In this document: positions 1 to 6,750 of the stretch, in pieces
Layout: each line of letters opens with the position of its first letter
Numbering within the stretch: the stretch's first letter is position 1
Source: Ruthenibacterium lactatiformans
Lineage (GTDB): Bacteria > Bacillota > Clostridia > Oscillospirales > Ruminococcaceae
Assembly (NCBI RefSeq): GCF_000949455.1
Contig: NZ_JXXK01000055.1
Span: 1 to 10,340 of the forward strand
Direction of reading: 5' to 3'
Length of the DNA: 10,340 bases
Translations under genes and position numbers: made by a program
The notes under the pieces: generated by a model
The model's input: only the letters and a program-made list of their open reading frames with translations
The model's database searches: none
Told to the model about the DNA's origin: nothing

Positions 1-1
1 G

Positions 2-265
2 GTGCGCACCATCGACACGGCCAGCGAGAGCGGCTGGCGCGAGGAAGTGGTGGACCTCGCCATCGGCGGAGACAAAAGCGGCATGACAGGCTCCCACGGC
101 GGCGGAGACCTGCGGCTGGTGGAGGACTTTGTGCGCGTGCTGCAGGGCGAACAGCCGTCCATCTCCTGCACGAACATCAACGATTCCCTCAATGGCCATC
201 TGGCTGTGTTCCGTGCGGAAAAATCGCGCAGGACTGGCACGGTGGCTGAGATGCCTCAGCTATAA
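2..265 (+). CDS. Gfo/Idh/MocA family oxidoreductase, C-terminal end (5' partial)
   Basis: This is the last 87 codons of a gene that begins before the window. Its reading frame is open from the first base and ends at TAA 263-265. The end of the protein reads GGGDLRLVEDFVRVLQGE, then a NDSLNGHLAVFRAEKSRRTG stretch. This pattern (Gly-rich turn, helix, then a conserved 'H..F.AE.SRRTG' helix) is typical of the C-terminal substrate-binding domain of Gfo/Idh/MocA NAD(P)-dependent oxidoreductases, which act on sugars, inositols and related polyols. The Rossmann NAD-binding domain and the catalytic Lys lie outside the window, so the substrate cannot be inferred. The GTG at position 2 is an internal codon, not a start. 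The nearest convincing terminator downstream is at 631-679. A fragment of a second oxidoreductase of the same superfamily occurs at 6420. Family assignment is fairly sure; specificity is unknown. Confidence 0.75.
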   Translation: MRTIDTASESGWREEVVDLAIGGDKSGMTGSHGGGDLRLVEDFVRVLQGEQPSISCTNINDSLNGHLAVFRAEKSRRTGTVAEMPQL

Positions 266-630
266 AGAGACCTGTTTCGCGCTGCTTTCCCACGTGGCCA
301 AGCGTCAGACAGATGTTTTTATTGCTACACAATATTTCTGTGACTGCGCCCTTTCTTAGGAGATATCCGGGCCTTATTGAGCCATGCCGCTGGTACTGAC
401 ATAAGTCTCATTGCACAAGAGCTGGGCACCATGCTTCTTTGTGATAGAATGGCGTGTGAGGCTGCTGACGACGCAGACGTTGCCCATGACCATGACGGTG
501 AGCAGTAATCCACAGAATCCGAGTCATCGCTGAGCTTGCTATATTGAACCTGCACCATCTGGATATATGGATTTTCAGTCTCTTCGACGGTTCAAGAAAC
601 ATTATGTATTAATAAGACAGAAATTTAAAA

Positions 631-679
631 GGAAGATGGTGTGACCCGTTTTAGACGGATCACGCCATCTTCCGTTTTT
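631..679 (+). terminator. Intrinsic terminator, 18-bp stem
   Basis: The stem 631-648 pairs with 656-673 over 18 positions with two G-U wobbles. The loop is the 7-nt TTTTAGA, and GTTTTT follows at 674-679. It is the first convincing plus-strand terminator after the oxidoreductase that ends at 265, although 366 bases away, so it may instead close a lost gene. The minus-strand side ends with AAA/TTT at 628-630, so some activity in that direction is also possible. Confidence 0.75.
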
Positions 680-1091
680 GCGGTGAGTTCGGTGAAAGGC
701 TGAGGCGCATCGTATATCTGCTCTGCCTTTTGGGCCGATTTTCTGTTCACCGGGCAGGCGCATTAAGCCCTGCCGCCGTAAAGCAAATATCGAAATGTTC
801 CGAGAACTGTTTTTCTCTCTATGGCCCATCATCGCATCCAACTTCTGCTGTGCAAGTTTTGATTTCCGCGGAGCAAGATCATCGCAGTCCACGCTCTCCC
901 GACCACTATCTGACTACTGATATACAAAAAATCCGCGGAACCTGCTGGCCTCCATCTCCCCGGGCTTTTCACCGCCCTTTACAATTAAGTGTATCCCAAC
1001 CCAAAATAGCACGATTATTACCATTTAAAACCCTTTGTCACAGCTCTCAGACCCGGAAAGCCGCCGATTCGGTTCCAGCCGGGCGCACCAA

Positions 1092-1128
1092 AACAGCCCT
1101 CGGGAATAATTTTCCGAGGGCTGTTTTT
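1092..1128 (+). terminator. Intrinsic terminator, possibly bidirectional
   Basis: The arm AACAGCCCTCGGGAA (1092-1106) pairs with 1111-1125 over 15 positions, with one G-U pair, around a TAAT loop. T1124-T1128 follow on the plus strand, and the minus-strand reading ends in TTTT as well. No recognisable gene ends next to it on either side, so it appears to be an orphan terminator left from a gene no longer identifiable. Confidence 0.75.
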
Positions 1129-1508
1129 CATTTTGCAAAGTTATGACTGTGTTTAAGACCTTTTAAGTTTTGTCAGGATGGAAACCACGCTTCTGACAGC
1201 CTCTTTCCTGCGCGCGTGGTATCCCCAGCGGTATCCGACTTCGCCGCATTTGTGCCAAAGCGACGCTGTAAAATATTTTCGATGCCAGAAAGGATTGCTT
1301 CCTCTCTCCAGCTTTTGGCGCAAAGCATTGGACAAATCTTTTGACCGTAAGGATGACAACGGTATTTTTGCCATCACTTCAGGAAGTACCATCAAGTGTG
1401 TCACTGTTGTTACCGCTCAAGCAGCTTGTCCTGCCGCTGCATATGCGTTTGAGTATGCAGCCGCCTTCTCCTTTCAGCAGCCTCCGATGCTTGTTCGGGT
1501 ACCGGCGG

Positions 1509-1566
1509 ATACTGTTTGGACGAATCCCACACAGGCCGGCCTGTAATGAAACTCACCAAACAGTAT
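1509..1566. repeat. Coaxial nested inverted repeat
   Basis: ATACTGTTTGG (1509-1519) is the exact reverse complement of CCAAACAGTAT (1556-1566). Midway between them lies the perfect 14-bp palindrome ACAGGCCGGCCTGT (1531-1544). Both dyads share the centre 1537/1538, and the two 11-nt spacers (1520-1530, 1545-1555) do not pair. The T-tail of a terminator is absent. It could be a protein-binding or recombination site, or a cruciform remnant of a mobile element; no gene tells which. Confidence 0.55.
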
Positions 1567-1673
1567 GGATACCGCATTTCTCAAGGTACGGGCAAAACGT
1601 GGAGCAAGCTCTTGATTTTAACAGTAGGAGTTTTGAAGAAATTCAACAAATCTTGTGATACAGCCGCCTGCCG

Positions 1674-1698
1674 AAAAACAATATTCGGAATATTTTTT
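1674..1698 (-). terminator. Weak AT-only hairpin after the EutH-like gene
   Basis: Arms 1674-1685 and 1689-1698 form a 6-bp stem, a C/T mismatch and 3 more A-T pairs around a CGG loop. On the minus strand the hairpin is followed by a short T run (TTGTTTTT). It lies about 45 bases beyond the stop of the 2318-1743 gene, where a terminator is expected, but the stem lacks G-C pairs, so this is only a candidate. Confidence 0.3.
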
Positions 1699-1742
1699 GT
1701 ATTTTCTCTCGGCGCAGCCACCCGCAAAAGTCAACTCCTGTA

Positions 1743-2318
1743 TTATTTTTGACCCTGCGTTACGGATATATCTGTTGTGTATACTGCTTCCGTATTTTTC
1801 GCAAAGCAAAACACCAATATCAAAGCCAATAAACCGCCGGCCAGCTTTGTTGCAAAATATGCTGCAACGGCGCGTCCGTCTGCAACGCCAGCCGCAAAGG
1901 CCATTTGCCCGCCCAATACAAATGCCCCGGATACCGTAAACGCAGCGTTTATCATTCTCCCTCTGGCATCCATCCGGGGATACAGCGGCAGCATGGAAAC
2001 ACTTGAGACAAGGCTTGTCAAAAGCCCCAAAACAGCATATTCATTGACGCCCAGCCTGGATGCGGCCCACTCCAGCCACCGGCTGCACTTTGCCAGTACC
2101 AGCCTGCCAGCTACCAGAGAACCACATACGATAATGGTGATCTTCAGAATGATTACCAGCACTTCCTCCACTACGTCAGGCGGCATTACGGACCGTTCCG
2201 GTACAAACAGGCCCCACGTCATCCAGCAAAACAACAGGACCCCCAGCCTGCCTCCGCTTCCTTCATCCAGCGCTCCAAGCAGCGCAAAACACAGCAAAAC
2301 GGCAATACACACATTCAT
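1743..2318 (-). CDS. EutH-like ethanolamine permease, C-terminal half only (191 aa)
   Basis: The protein is a hydrophobic membrane protein with about five or six membrane segments (roughly residues 2-17, 26-39, 53-71, 92-110, 122-145, 150-172). Residues 97-145, including the stretch around YPRMDARGRMINAAFTVSGA, match the conserved 'ATLANNIPMFGMMKxMDxRGKVINxAFAVSAAF' region near the C terminus of EutH transporters, which carry ethanolamine across the inner membrane. EutH proteins are normally about 360-410 aa; only the last half is represented here, and no N-terminal half exists in the window. The start at 2318 is chosen because its ATG overlaps the stop of the upstream peptidase gene (ATGA), indicating translational coupling; an in-frame ATG at 2351 would lie inside that gene. 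It is either a reduced half-size transporter or the remnant of a 5' deletion. Transport of ethanolamine is not assured, and no other eut gene is nearby. Confidence 0.65.
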   Translation of the reverse strand: MNVCIAVLLCFALLGALDEGSGGRLGVLLFCWMTWGLFVPERSVMPPDVVEEVLVIILKITIIVCGSLVAGRLVLAKCSRWLEWAASRLGVNEYAVLGLLTSLVSSVSMLPLYPRMDARGRMINAAFTVSGAFVLGGQMAFAAGVADGRAVAAYFATKLAGGLLALILVFCFAKNTEAVYTTDISVTQGQK

Positions 2319-4105
2319 CGTGCCACCGGCGCGCACGCCTTTTCCAGCCATGCACCTTCCTCTTTATTGAGATACGCGCCCAGTTCCCGAAGCACAGCCG
2401 CATGATAACGGTCCAGCCATTCCAGCTCTTCCCTGGTCATCAGCTCCAGCTTCAGAGGGCGCGTGTCAATGGGACAGTAGGTGAAGGGTTCAAAGCCATA
2501 AAACGCTCCATATTCTGTTTCACATACCGGCACGCACAGCAGTTCGTTTTCAATGCGTACTCCGAGTTTGCCTTCTTCGTAGATGCCCGGCTCATCGGTG
2601 ACGGTCATGCCCGGTTCAAACGGCGTGTCATTTTTTGCGGAAAGGCCCTGCGGGCCCTCGTGGATAACCCCCACAAATCCCACGCCGTGGCCCGTACCGC
2701 AGCGGTAATCCAGGCCGCGCCTCCAGAGTGTTTCCCGCGCCAGAATGTCGATATGCATGCCCGCGCTTCCCGCTTTGAACACCGCGCGCGCGGCGGCAAT
2801 GTGACACTTGAGCACAAGCGTATACGCCTCCCGCTCCTCGTCCGTCAGCGGGCCCAGCGCATAGGTACGCGTGATGTCCGTGGTGCCGTCCCGGTATTGC
2901 CCGCCGCTGTCCACCAGCAGGAACCCGCGCGGCTCCAGCTCCGCGCAGGTATCCTCCATGGGGGCATAGTGCATCATAGCCGCGTTTGCCCCATAGGCCG
3001 CGATGGTTTCAAAGCTTGCGCCCAGGCAGTCCTTCTGCGCCATTCTCAGGCTCGTCAAATAGTTGGATGCTGCAAATTCCGTCCAGCCTTCCCCTGTTTC
3101 CATACGGCGGCGCAGCTCCATCTCGAACCGAACCATCGCCGCGCCGTCCCTGCGGTGCGCCTCTTTTTGGCCGGCCATCTCTGTTTCATCCTTCACGGCT
3201 TTGAGCAGCTGAATGGGGTCTTTACCCGCCGAGAGCGTCACGGCCCGGTTTTGGCGCAGCGCCCGCAGGAGGGTCCAGCTCGTACCCGCAGGCTCATACA
3301 AAAGCGCCATCGGCGTTTCCGCCGCAGCCAGAAAGTCCCGTATATTCCCATACGGATGCAGCGTTACTCCCTGCGCCTCCAGCACTGTCTGCACCCCGGC
3401 GGGCACGCGGCTCGTGTCAATGAACAGATGCGCCCCTTTCGGCTCCACCAGGCAGTAAGCGAGCGCAAACGGGTTGTACTCCACATCGTCCGCACGCAGG
3501 TTCAATAGCCACGCCACACTGTCCAACCGGCACACCAGCATGGCGTTTGCGTTCTGCCGGGCAAGCCTCTCCCGCAGGATATGCAGCTTTTCCCCGGCGG
3601 AAAGTCCCGCGCGCGACGGCTCCAGCAGCCATGCTTCTGTCGCAGGTATGGGCGGCCGCCCCTCCTGCCAAAGTGCGGAAACAAAATCGTGGTCACGCAG
3701 GACAGCTCTTTTTTCCGCCAGCGCTTTTTCCAGCGATTCCACCACGGACACACTGGTGCAGGCGCCGTCCAGTGCCAGCGTTCCTCCGGCGGGCATCCTG
3801 TCCGCCAGCCATTCCTCCACGGTGGGCACGCCGGGCTGGGCCATGCGCATCAGCGTGATTCCGCTGCCCTCCAGCTGCCGCTCCGCCTGGATGAAATAGC
3901 GTCCGTCCGTCCACAACGCGGCGGCTTCCCGTGTCACACACAGCGTTCCCGCCGAACCCGTAAAGCCCGACAGCCACGCACGGCAGCGCCAGCGGGCCGG
4001 CAGGTATTCCGTCATATGCGGGTCGCTGGACGGCACATATACGCCGTCTGCTCTTTCCGCTTCCATAGCCGCACGCAGCGCGACGATTTTTTCCACAACC
4101 GTCAT
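2315..4105 (-). CDS. Aminopeptidase P family protein (Xaa-Pro aminopeptidase, long form)
   Basis: The 596-aa protein matches the length and layout of XPNPEP1-type aminopeptidase P, a cytosolic dinuclear metallopeptidase that removes an N-terminal residue when proline is second. It has two creatinase-like N-terminal domains (about residues 1-300), then a pita-bread catalytic domain, then a short C-terminal region. All five metal ligands are in place: D399 and D410 in DSGGQYRDGTTDITR, H473 in GTGHGVG followed by the VIHEGPQ motif, E505 in TDEPGIY and E519 in GVRIENE. There is no signal peptide. The start at 4105 is chosen because AGGAG lies 10 bases upstream; the frame remains open to 4177, but that extension runs through the likely promoter (4151-4178). 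The stop overlaps the start of the EutH-like gene, making a two-gene operon. A role in recovering amino acids from proline-containing peptides is likely; the link to a EutH-like membrane protein is unexplained. Confidence 0.93.
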   Translation of the reverse strand: MTVVEKIVALRAAMEAERADGVYVPSSDPHMTEYLPARWRCRAWLSGFTGSAGTLCVTREAAALWTDGRYFIQAERQLEGSGITLMRMAQPGVPTVEEWLADRMPAGGTLALDGACTSVSVVESLEKALAEKRAVLRDHDFVSALWQEGRPPIPATEAWLLEPSRAGLSAGEKLHILRERLARQNANAMLVCRLDSVAWLLNLRADDVEYNPFALAYCLVEPKGAHLFIDTSRVPAGVQTVLEAQGVTLHPYGNIRDFLAAAETPMALLYEPAGTSWTLLRALRQNRAVTLSAGKDPIQLLKAVKDETEMAGQKEAHRRDGAAMVRFEMELRRRMETGEGWTEFAASNYLTSLRMAQKDCLGASFETIAAYGANAAMMHYAPMEDTCAELEPRGFLLVDSGGQYRDGTTDITRTYALGPLTDEEREAYTLVLKCHIAAARAVFKAGSAGMHIDILARETLWRRGLDYRCGTGHGVGFVGVIHEGPQGLSAKNDTPFEPGMTVTDEPGIYEEGKLGVRIENELLCVPVCETEYGAFYGFEPFTYCPIDTRPLKLELMTREELEWLDRYHAAVLRELGAYLNKEEGAWLEKACAPVAR

Positions 4106-4150
4106 CGTCCGATTTCTCCTTTTTTTGTGGTCTGCATCCTTGCTATGCCC

Positions 4151-4178
4151 AGTATACCACCTTAAAAGCCTATGCAAA
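4151..4178 (-). promoter_or_regulatory. Sigma-A type promoter for the peptidase operon
   Basis: On the minus strand, TATACT (4156-4151) is preceded by TTTGCA (4178-4173) with a 16-bp spacer. This places transcription start near 4145, about 40 bases before the ATG at 4105, which agrees with the AGGAG ribosome binding site and rules out the longer open frame beginning at 4177. Confidence 0.6.
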
Positions 4179-4219
4179 AGACGCCTTCATGCAGAAAAAG
4201 GTATCTTCTTTCTGCACGG

Positions 4220-4255
4220 AAAAGCCGGGCCGGAAATATCTCCGGCCCGGCTTTT
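4220..4255 (-). terminator. Intrinsic terminator after the 371-aa UROD-family gene
   Basis: AAAAGCCGGGCCGGA (4220-4234) pairs perfectly with 4241-4255, giving a 15-bp GC-rich stem with a 6-nt loop and a TTTT end in either direction. It begins 12 bases after the stop of the UROD-family gene (4268) and separates it from the peptidase promoter. Confidence 0.85.
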
Positions 4256-4267
4256 AGCGGATATCCG

Positions 4268-5383
4268 TCAGAAGGCCATGCGCGCCCAGCCCTCTTCCCT
4301 CGCGGGCGGGAGGCCCAGCAGCCTGCGCCCGGTCTCAACATAATAGCGGTAATTGGCAAGCGGTACTCCGTTTGGGATACGGTGGTCAATGGCAAACACT
4401 GTGCCACCGCCCATCAGAGGACCGGACATCTTGTATTCCAACTCCGCGCGGATGGCTTGGAAATCGCCGCGCAGTACAAATTTGTCAATGCCGCCTTTAA
4501 AGGCCAGCCTGGCGCCGTACTTTTTTCGCAGCTCCATCATATCCATTCCCGCCGCCGGTTCGCAGGGATACAGGCACGTCACACCGCAGGCGAGGATCGC
4601 GTCGATCACAGGGTTCATGTTTCCATCACTGTCCTGGGAGAATATCTTTGCTCCGTGGGCCCGCGCGCAATTCCATATTTTTTGATAGTACGGCTGCAAA
4701 AACGCTTCAATCTGCGCCGGGCCGAACAGAGGGCCGGACTTTCCCGCCATGTCCTCATGGATGCTGAGGCAGTCGATGGGAACGATCTCAGCCACACGCT
4801 CCATCACTTTTACACAGGTGTTTCCGATGGTTTCCAACATGTCGGCGATCAGCTCCGGCTCCTCGTAGCATGCGATACACAATTCTTCCTCGCCCATAAG
4901 CTGCCTCGGCTCGTCGAACCCGCCGGGCACCCACTGGATCGTCAGATAGCCTTTATCGCGCAGTTCCTTTTGATGCAGCAGCGCCTCCCGGTCAATACGC
5001 TCCTCCGAAAATTCATACCAATGCTTGACCTTCAGCCAGTCGTCCATTGTTTTGACGGGATATTCCATCGGCAGTGGGATCGTAGCGCTTTGCCTGCACA
5101 ACTTCGTTTTACGGCCCATCTCGTCCACAGAGACGGTAAATTCCGGCGTTTCCTCCAATACCCGGGGCGTCAGGCCTGTGATTGCCTCGCAATTGCCCGC
5201 AAGCGGCGCTTTGAGAACATAATCCCAATCGAAGGCCGTGAGGGCGATCTCCTTGGCGCTGGCTCCCTGCCTTTGCCATTCCTCTTCCAGACCGATCAGC
5301 AGGCCAAACAGCTCACAGAACATCTCTCTTCCTGTAAACTCAAAATTGCAGTGCGCGATATAGCGTTCCCTATCCCAGATCAT
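4268..5383 (-). CDS. UROD-superfamily protein (MtaA/CmuA-like fold), function unknown
   Basis: This 371-aa protein belongs to the uroporphyrinogen decarboxylase superfamily, which includes both heme-pathway decarboxylases and cobamide:coenzyme methyltransferases. The C-terminal half carries the family's TIM-barrel strand signatures: FSQDSDGN (residues 248-255), LYPCEP around C274-E275-P276, and FKGGIDKFVL. It lacks the N-terminal substrate motif of true HemE and lacks the HxCG zinc motif of MtaA/MtbA: the FSQDSDGN stretch occupies that place. This resembles the many UROD-family proteins of gut Clostridia whose substrate is unknown. The start at 5383 is preferred to the in-frame ATG at 5392 because AAAGGA (5398-5393) lies 9 bases before 5383 but directly abuts 5392. 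It is monocistronic, transcribed divergently from an AraC-type regulator, and closed by the terminator at 4220-4255. Superfamily is sure; reaction is not. Confidence 0.85.
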   Translation of the reverse strand: MIWDRERYIAHCNFEFTGREMFCELFGLLIGLEEEWQRQGASAKEIALTAFDWDYVLKAPLAGNCEAITGLTPRVLEETPEFTVSVDEMGRKTKLCRQSATIPLPMEYPVKTMDDWLKVKHWYEFSEERIDREALLHQKELRDKGYLTIQWVPGGFDEPRQLMGEEELCIACYEEPELIADMLETIGNTCVKVMERVAEIVPIDCLSIHEDMAGKSGPLFGPAQIEAFLQPYYQKIWNCARAHGAKIFSQDSDGNMNPVIDAILACGVTCLYPCEPAAGMDMMELRKKYGARLAFKGGIDKFVLRGDFQAIRAELEYKMSGPLMGGGTVFAIDHRIPNGVPLANYRYYVETGRRLLGLPPAREEGWARMAF

Positions 5384-5451
5384 ACGTCCCATTCCTTTCG
5401 GTGTTTGCCCTCAGTTTACCGGAACGGCGGAAAAAAGCCATGCAGAAATGG

Positions 5452-5480
5452 TTGAAATCTGGATAAAATTCCGCTATCAT
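5452..5480 (+). promoter_or_regulatory. Sigma-A type promoter for the AraC-type regulator
   Basis: TTGAAA (5452-5457) and TATCAT (5475-5480) are separated by exactly 17 bp, giving a predicted start near 5487 and a 5' leader of about 35 bases before ATG 5522. The divergent UROD-family gene starts at 5383, so the 138-bp gap between the two start codons must also hold its promoter, for which no strong -35 box is visible, as expected for an activator-dependent promoter. Confidence 0.6.
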
Positions 5481-5521
5481 TACAAAAAACGGGCGTGTTC
5501 GGCGCAAAGAGGTGTACACGG

Positions 5522-6292
5522 ATGTGGAAGCATCTGGAAGTGGAACTGGATTATCTGGTGCGGCGCGCCACCTTCTGCGGCTGGCAGATCGCGCCGCGGC
5601 GCATTTCCAATTATGAGCTGGTATATGTACTTCGCGGTCAGGGCGACATCTGCCTGGGCAGCCGGCAGTTTACGGTCCGAACAGGGGATCTTGTGTGCTT
5701 TTGTCCCGGCGTACTGCACAGTCTTTCCGTTGCGCGGCAGCCCTGCATGGAGTTCTACGGAGTCCATTTCACGCTGCCGTCGGGCGTGGACCGCCTTCCG
5801 CTGCCCGAGGTTGCCAAAATCGAACCGCCCGGCAGGCTGGAGCCTCTGTTCAAATCTCTGTTTGAGATCTACAAGCAAAAAACATATCTTTATCAATGGC
5901 GGCAAAATCTTCTGCTCGAGCAGATCTTATGCGAAATACTCTCCGCACTGCATGGGGAAAATGCTCCCGCAGAGCTTATCCGTATTAAAAAAGTGCTGGA
6001 GCATATCCATGAGGATCCTGCCCGTCCGTTTACGCTGGAAGATCTTACTGCCCGCTCCGGCGTAAAAAAGACGCTATTCCTGCAATCCTTCCGTCGGATG
6101 ACCGGAACAACGCCCAAGCAGTATATTCTCGGGCTGCGGCTGGAATATGCGCGGGATCTGCTGCTGGAAACAGACGTCCCCGTCGCGCAGGTGGCCGAAC
6201 GCTGCGGCTTTTCCGATTCCTTTTATTTCAGCCGCTGCTTCAAAAACCATTTCAGCACTTCGCCCCGGCAATATCGAAAGGAACACGCTTAG
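5522..6292 (+). CDS. AraC/XylS family transcriptional regulator
   Basis: This 256-aa regulator has an N-terminal cupin-like sensing domain (about residues 15-95, with the YELVYVLRGQGDICLGSRQF stretch and the following TGDLVCFCPGVLHSL) and a C-terminal pair of helix-turn-helix motifs (about 155-255). The first is FTLEDLTARSGVKKTLFLQSF; the second is PVAQVAERCGFSDSFYFSRCFK, followed by the family's terminal STSPRQYR. Such proteins usually bind a small carbohydrate-like effector and activate adjacent catabolic genes. The start at 5522 is chosen because AAAGAGGTG (5506-5514) lies 7 bases upstream; a GTG at 5495 lacks a ribosome binding site. It is divergent from the UROD-family gene, the likeliest target, and ends in its own terminator. 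The plus-strand gene that follows is a truncated oxidoreductase that may once have belonged to the same regulon. The effector is unknown. Confidence 0.92.
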   Translation: MWKHLEVELDYLVRRATFCGWQIAPRRISNYELVYVLRGQGDICLGSRQFTVRTGDLVCFCPGVLHSLSVARQPCMEFYGVHFTLPSGVDRLPLPEVAKIEPPGRLEPLFKSLFEIYKQKTYLYQWRQNLLLEQILCEILSALHGENAPAELIRIKKVLEHIHEDPARPFTLEDLTARSGVKKTLFLQSFRRMTGTTPKQYILGLRLEYARDLLLETDVPVAQVAERCGFSDSFYFSRCFKNHFSTSPRQYRKEHA

Positions 6293-6308
6293 ATTCCAAA
6301 AAGCCAAT

Positions 6309-6357
6309 TTGCGCATGTTTTTTGCCAATTTCAGCAAAGAATATGCGCAATTTTTTT
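6309..6357 (+). terminator. Intrinsic terminator of the AraC-type gene
   Basis: TTGCGCATGTTTTTTGC (6309-6325) pairs with 6334-6350 over 17 continuous positions, including two G-U pairs, around an 8-nt loop. Seven Ts follow at 6351-6357. It starts 16 bases after the regulator's stop codon, so the downstream oxidoreductase fragment at 6420 would need its own promoter. Confidence 0.85.
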
Positions 6358-6377
6358 GTATTCTGAAGGTAGCGTTC

Positions 6378-6389
6378 CTCCCGCGGGAG
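6378..6389. promoter_or_regulatory. Palindrome upstream of the truncated oxidoreductase, possible operator
   Basis: CTCCCGCGGGAG is a perfect 12-bp palindrome, and after one mismatched base on each side TT/AA also pair. It lies 30 bases upstream of the ATG at 6420 in otherwise AT-rich leader sequence. It has the form of a dimeric repressor site, but no bound protein can be named. Confidence 0.3.
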
Positions 6390-6419
6390 AAACACGGAAA
6401 AAACAAGGGGGCCATAACT

Positions 6420-6494
6420 ATGGAAAAAATCAAATTGGGTATCATCGGCGTGGGAAACATGGGCACCTGTCACATTGAGACGACAGCGCCGTGA
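6420..6494 (+). pseudogene. Gfo/Idh/MocA oxidoreductase, truncated after about 20 codons
   Basis: The frame reads MEKIKLGIIGVGNMGTCHIE, then stops at TGA 6492-6494 after 24 codons. GIIGVGNMG is the GxGxxG NAD(P)-binding turn that opens the Rossmann domain of Gfo/Idh/MocA oxidoreductases, and 'MGxxHI' is the usual continuation; a complete member has 330-400 residues. AAGGGGG (6405-6411) lies 8 bases before the ATG, so the translation start is intact. None of the rest of the Rossmann fold or the EKP catalytic motif appears downstream in any plus-strand frame before the opposing GTPase gene ends at 6751. An internal or 3' deletion, rather than a single point mutation, best explains this. It is not the missing front of the fragment at 2-265, which is also plus strand but upstream. 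Confidence 0.75.
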
Positions 6495-6750
6495 AGCTGC
6501 CGCCCGAATTTTACACTATGTTTGCACGTGCTTTCTTCTCACAACTGATGAAGCGTTACGGCGGTGTCATTTTCCGCCGGCTGTTTGTATCCATCCCGGT
6601 GGCGGCCGCACAAAAAATGCAAAGCTTTTTACCCCTCCTTTGGCGGCATGCTTGAGCCGGAAAACATTTTTTCTTTATTGAAACTCGGCCCGTGCGTTCA
6701 TAAGGCCGGCTATGGAAGATCTGTTTCAACTGCACTTTTTCCTGTGCCGC
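6495..6750. other. Unrecognised spacer after the truncated oxidoreductase
   Basis: This stretch separates the convergent gene fragment at 6420 and the GTPase gene. In the frame starting at 6479, just after a TGA, there is a codon-like run beginning DDSAVKLPPEFYTMFARAFF that stays open for about 58 residues to a TGA near 6652, with no start codon or ribosome binding site at its head. A second frame contains MLEPENIFSLLKLGP. Neither matches a family I recognise. They may be pieces of genes brought together by the deletion. A strong terminator for the GTPase gene is not evident; a 5-bp CGGCC/GGCCG hairpin near 6687-6709 is weak. Confidence 0.4.

Larger units (their letters stand above)
266..1742. 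other. Gene-poor stretch, about 1.5 kb, probably decayed DNA
   Basis: No open frame here has a credible start, ribosome binding site and recognisable protein. The longer frames (for example about 138 aa at 730-1146 and 122 aa at 1178-1546 on the plus strand, 96 aa at 892-602 and 83 aa at 1404-1153 on the minus strand) show unnatural compositions or match no family I know. What can be seen is two strong intrinsic-terminator hairpins (631-679 and 1092-1128), a nested palindrome (1509-1566) and an AT-only hairpin (1674-1698) just downstream of the EutH-like gene. Base composition is more AT-rich and uneven than in the flanking genes, especially around 600-630 and 1600-1760. The likeliest reading is eroded remnants of lost genes, but a small RNA or a novel short gene is not excluded. 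Confidence 0.5.

Noticed and set aside
325..558. Fragments on both strands at 266-560 that look partly coding.
   Set aside because: Frames are short, interrupted and lack starts; no recognisable family.
1153..1404. An 83-codon minus-strand frame with a basic C terminus (WGYHARRKEAVRSVV), perhaps a transposase remnant.
   Set aside because: No DDE or HTH motif, no ribosome binding site and no terminal repeats; identity could not be supported.
2402..3508. A 368-codon plus-strand open frame.
   Set aside because: It is antisense to the aminopeptidase gene, whose frame carries all metal-ligand motifs; Arg/His/Gln-rich composition is typical of a shadow frame.
4172..5455. A 427-codon plus-strand open frame.
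   Set aside because: It is antisense to the UROD-family gene and runs through its terminator; no family motif is seen.
6303..6350. GCCAATTT repeated at 6303 and 6324, with a similar GCGCAATTT at 6345, 21 bp apart, looking like AraC half-sites.
   Set aside because: The same bases form a 17-bp terminator hairpin with a T7 tail directly after the AraC-type gene; the repeats are better explained as part of it.
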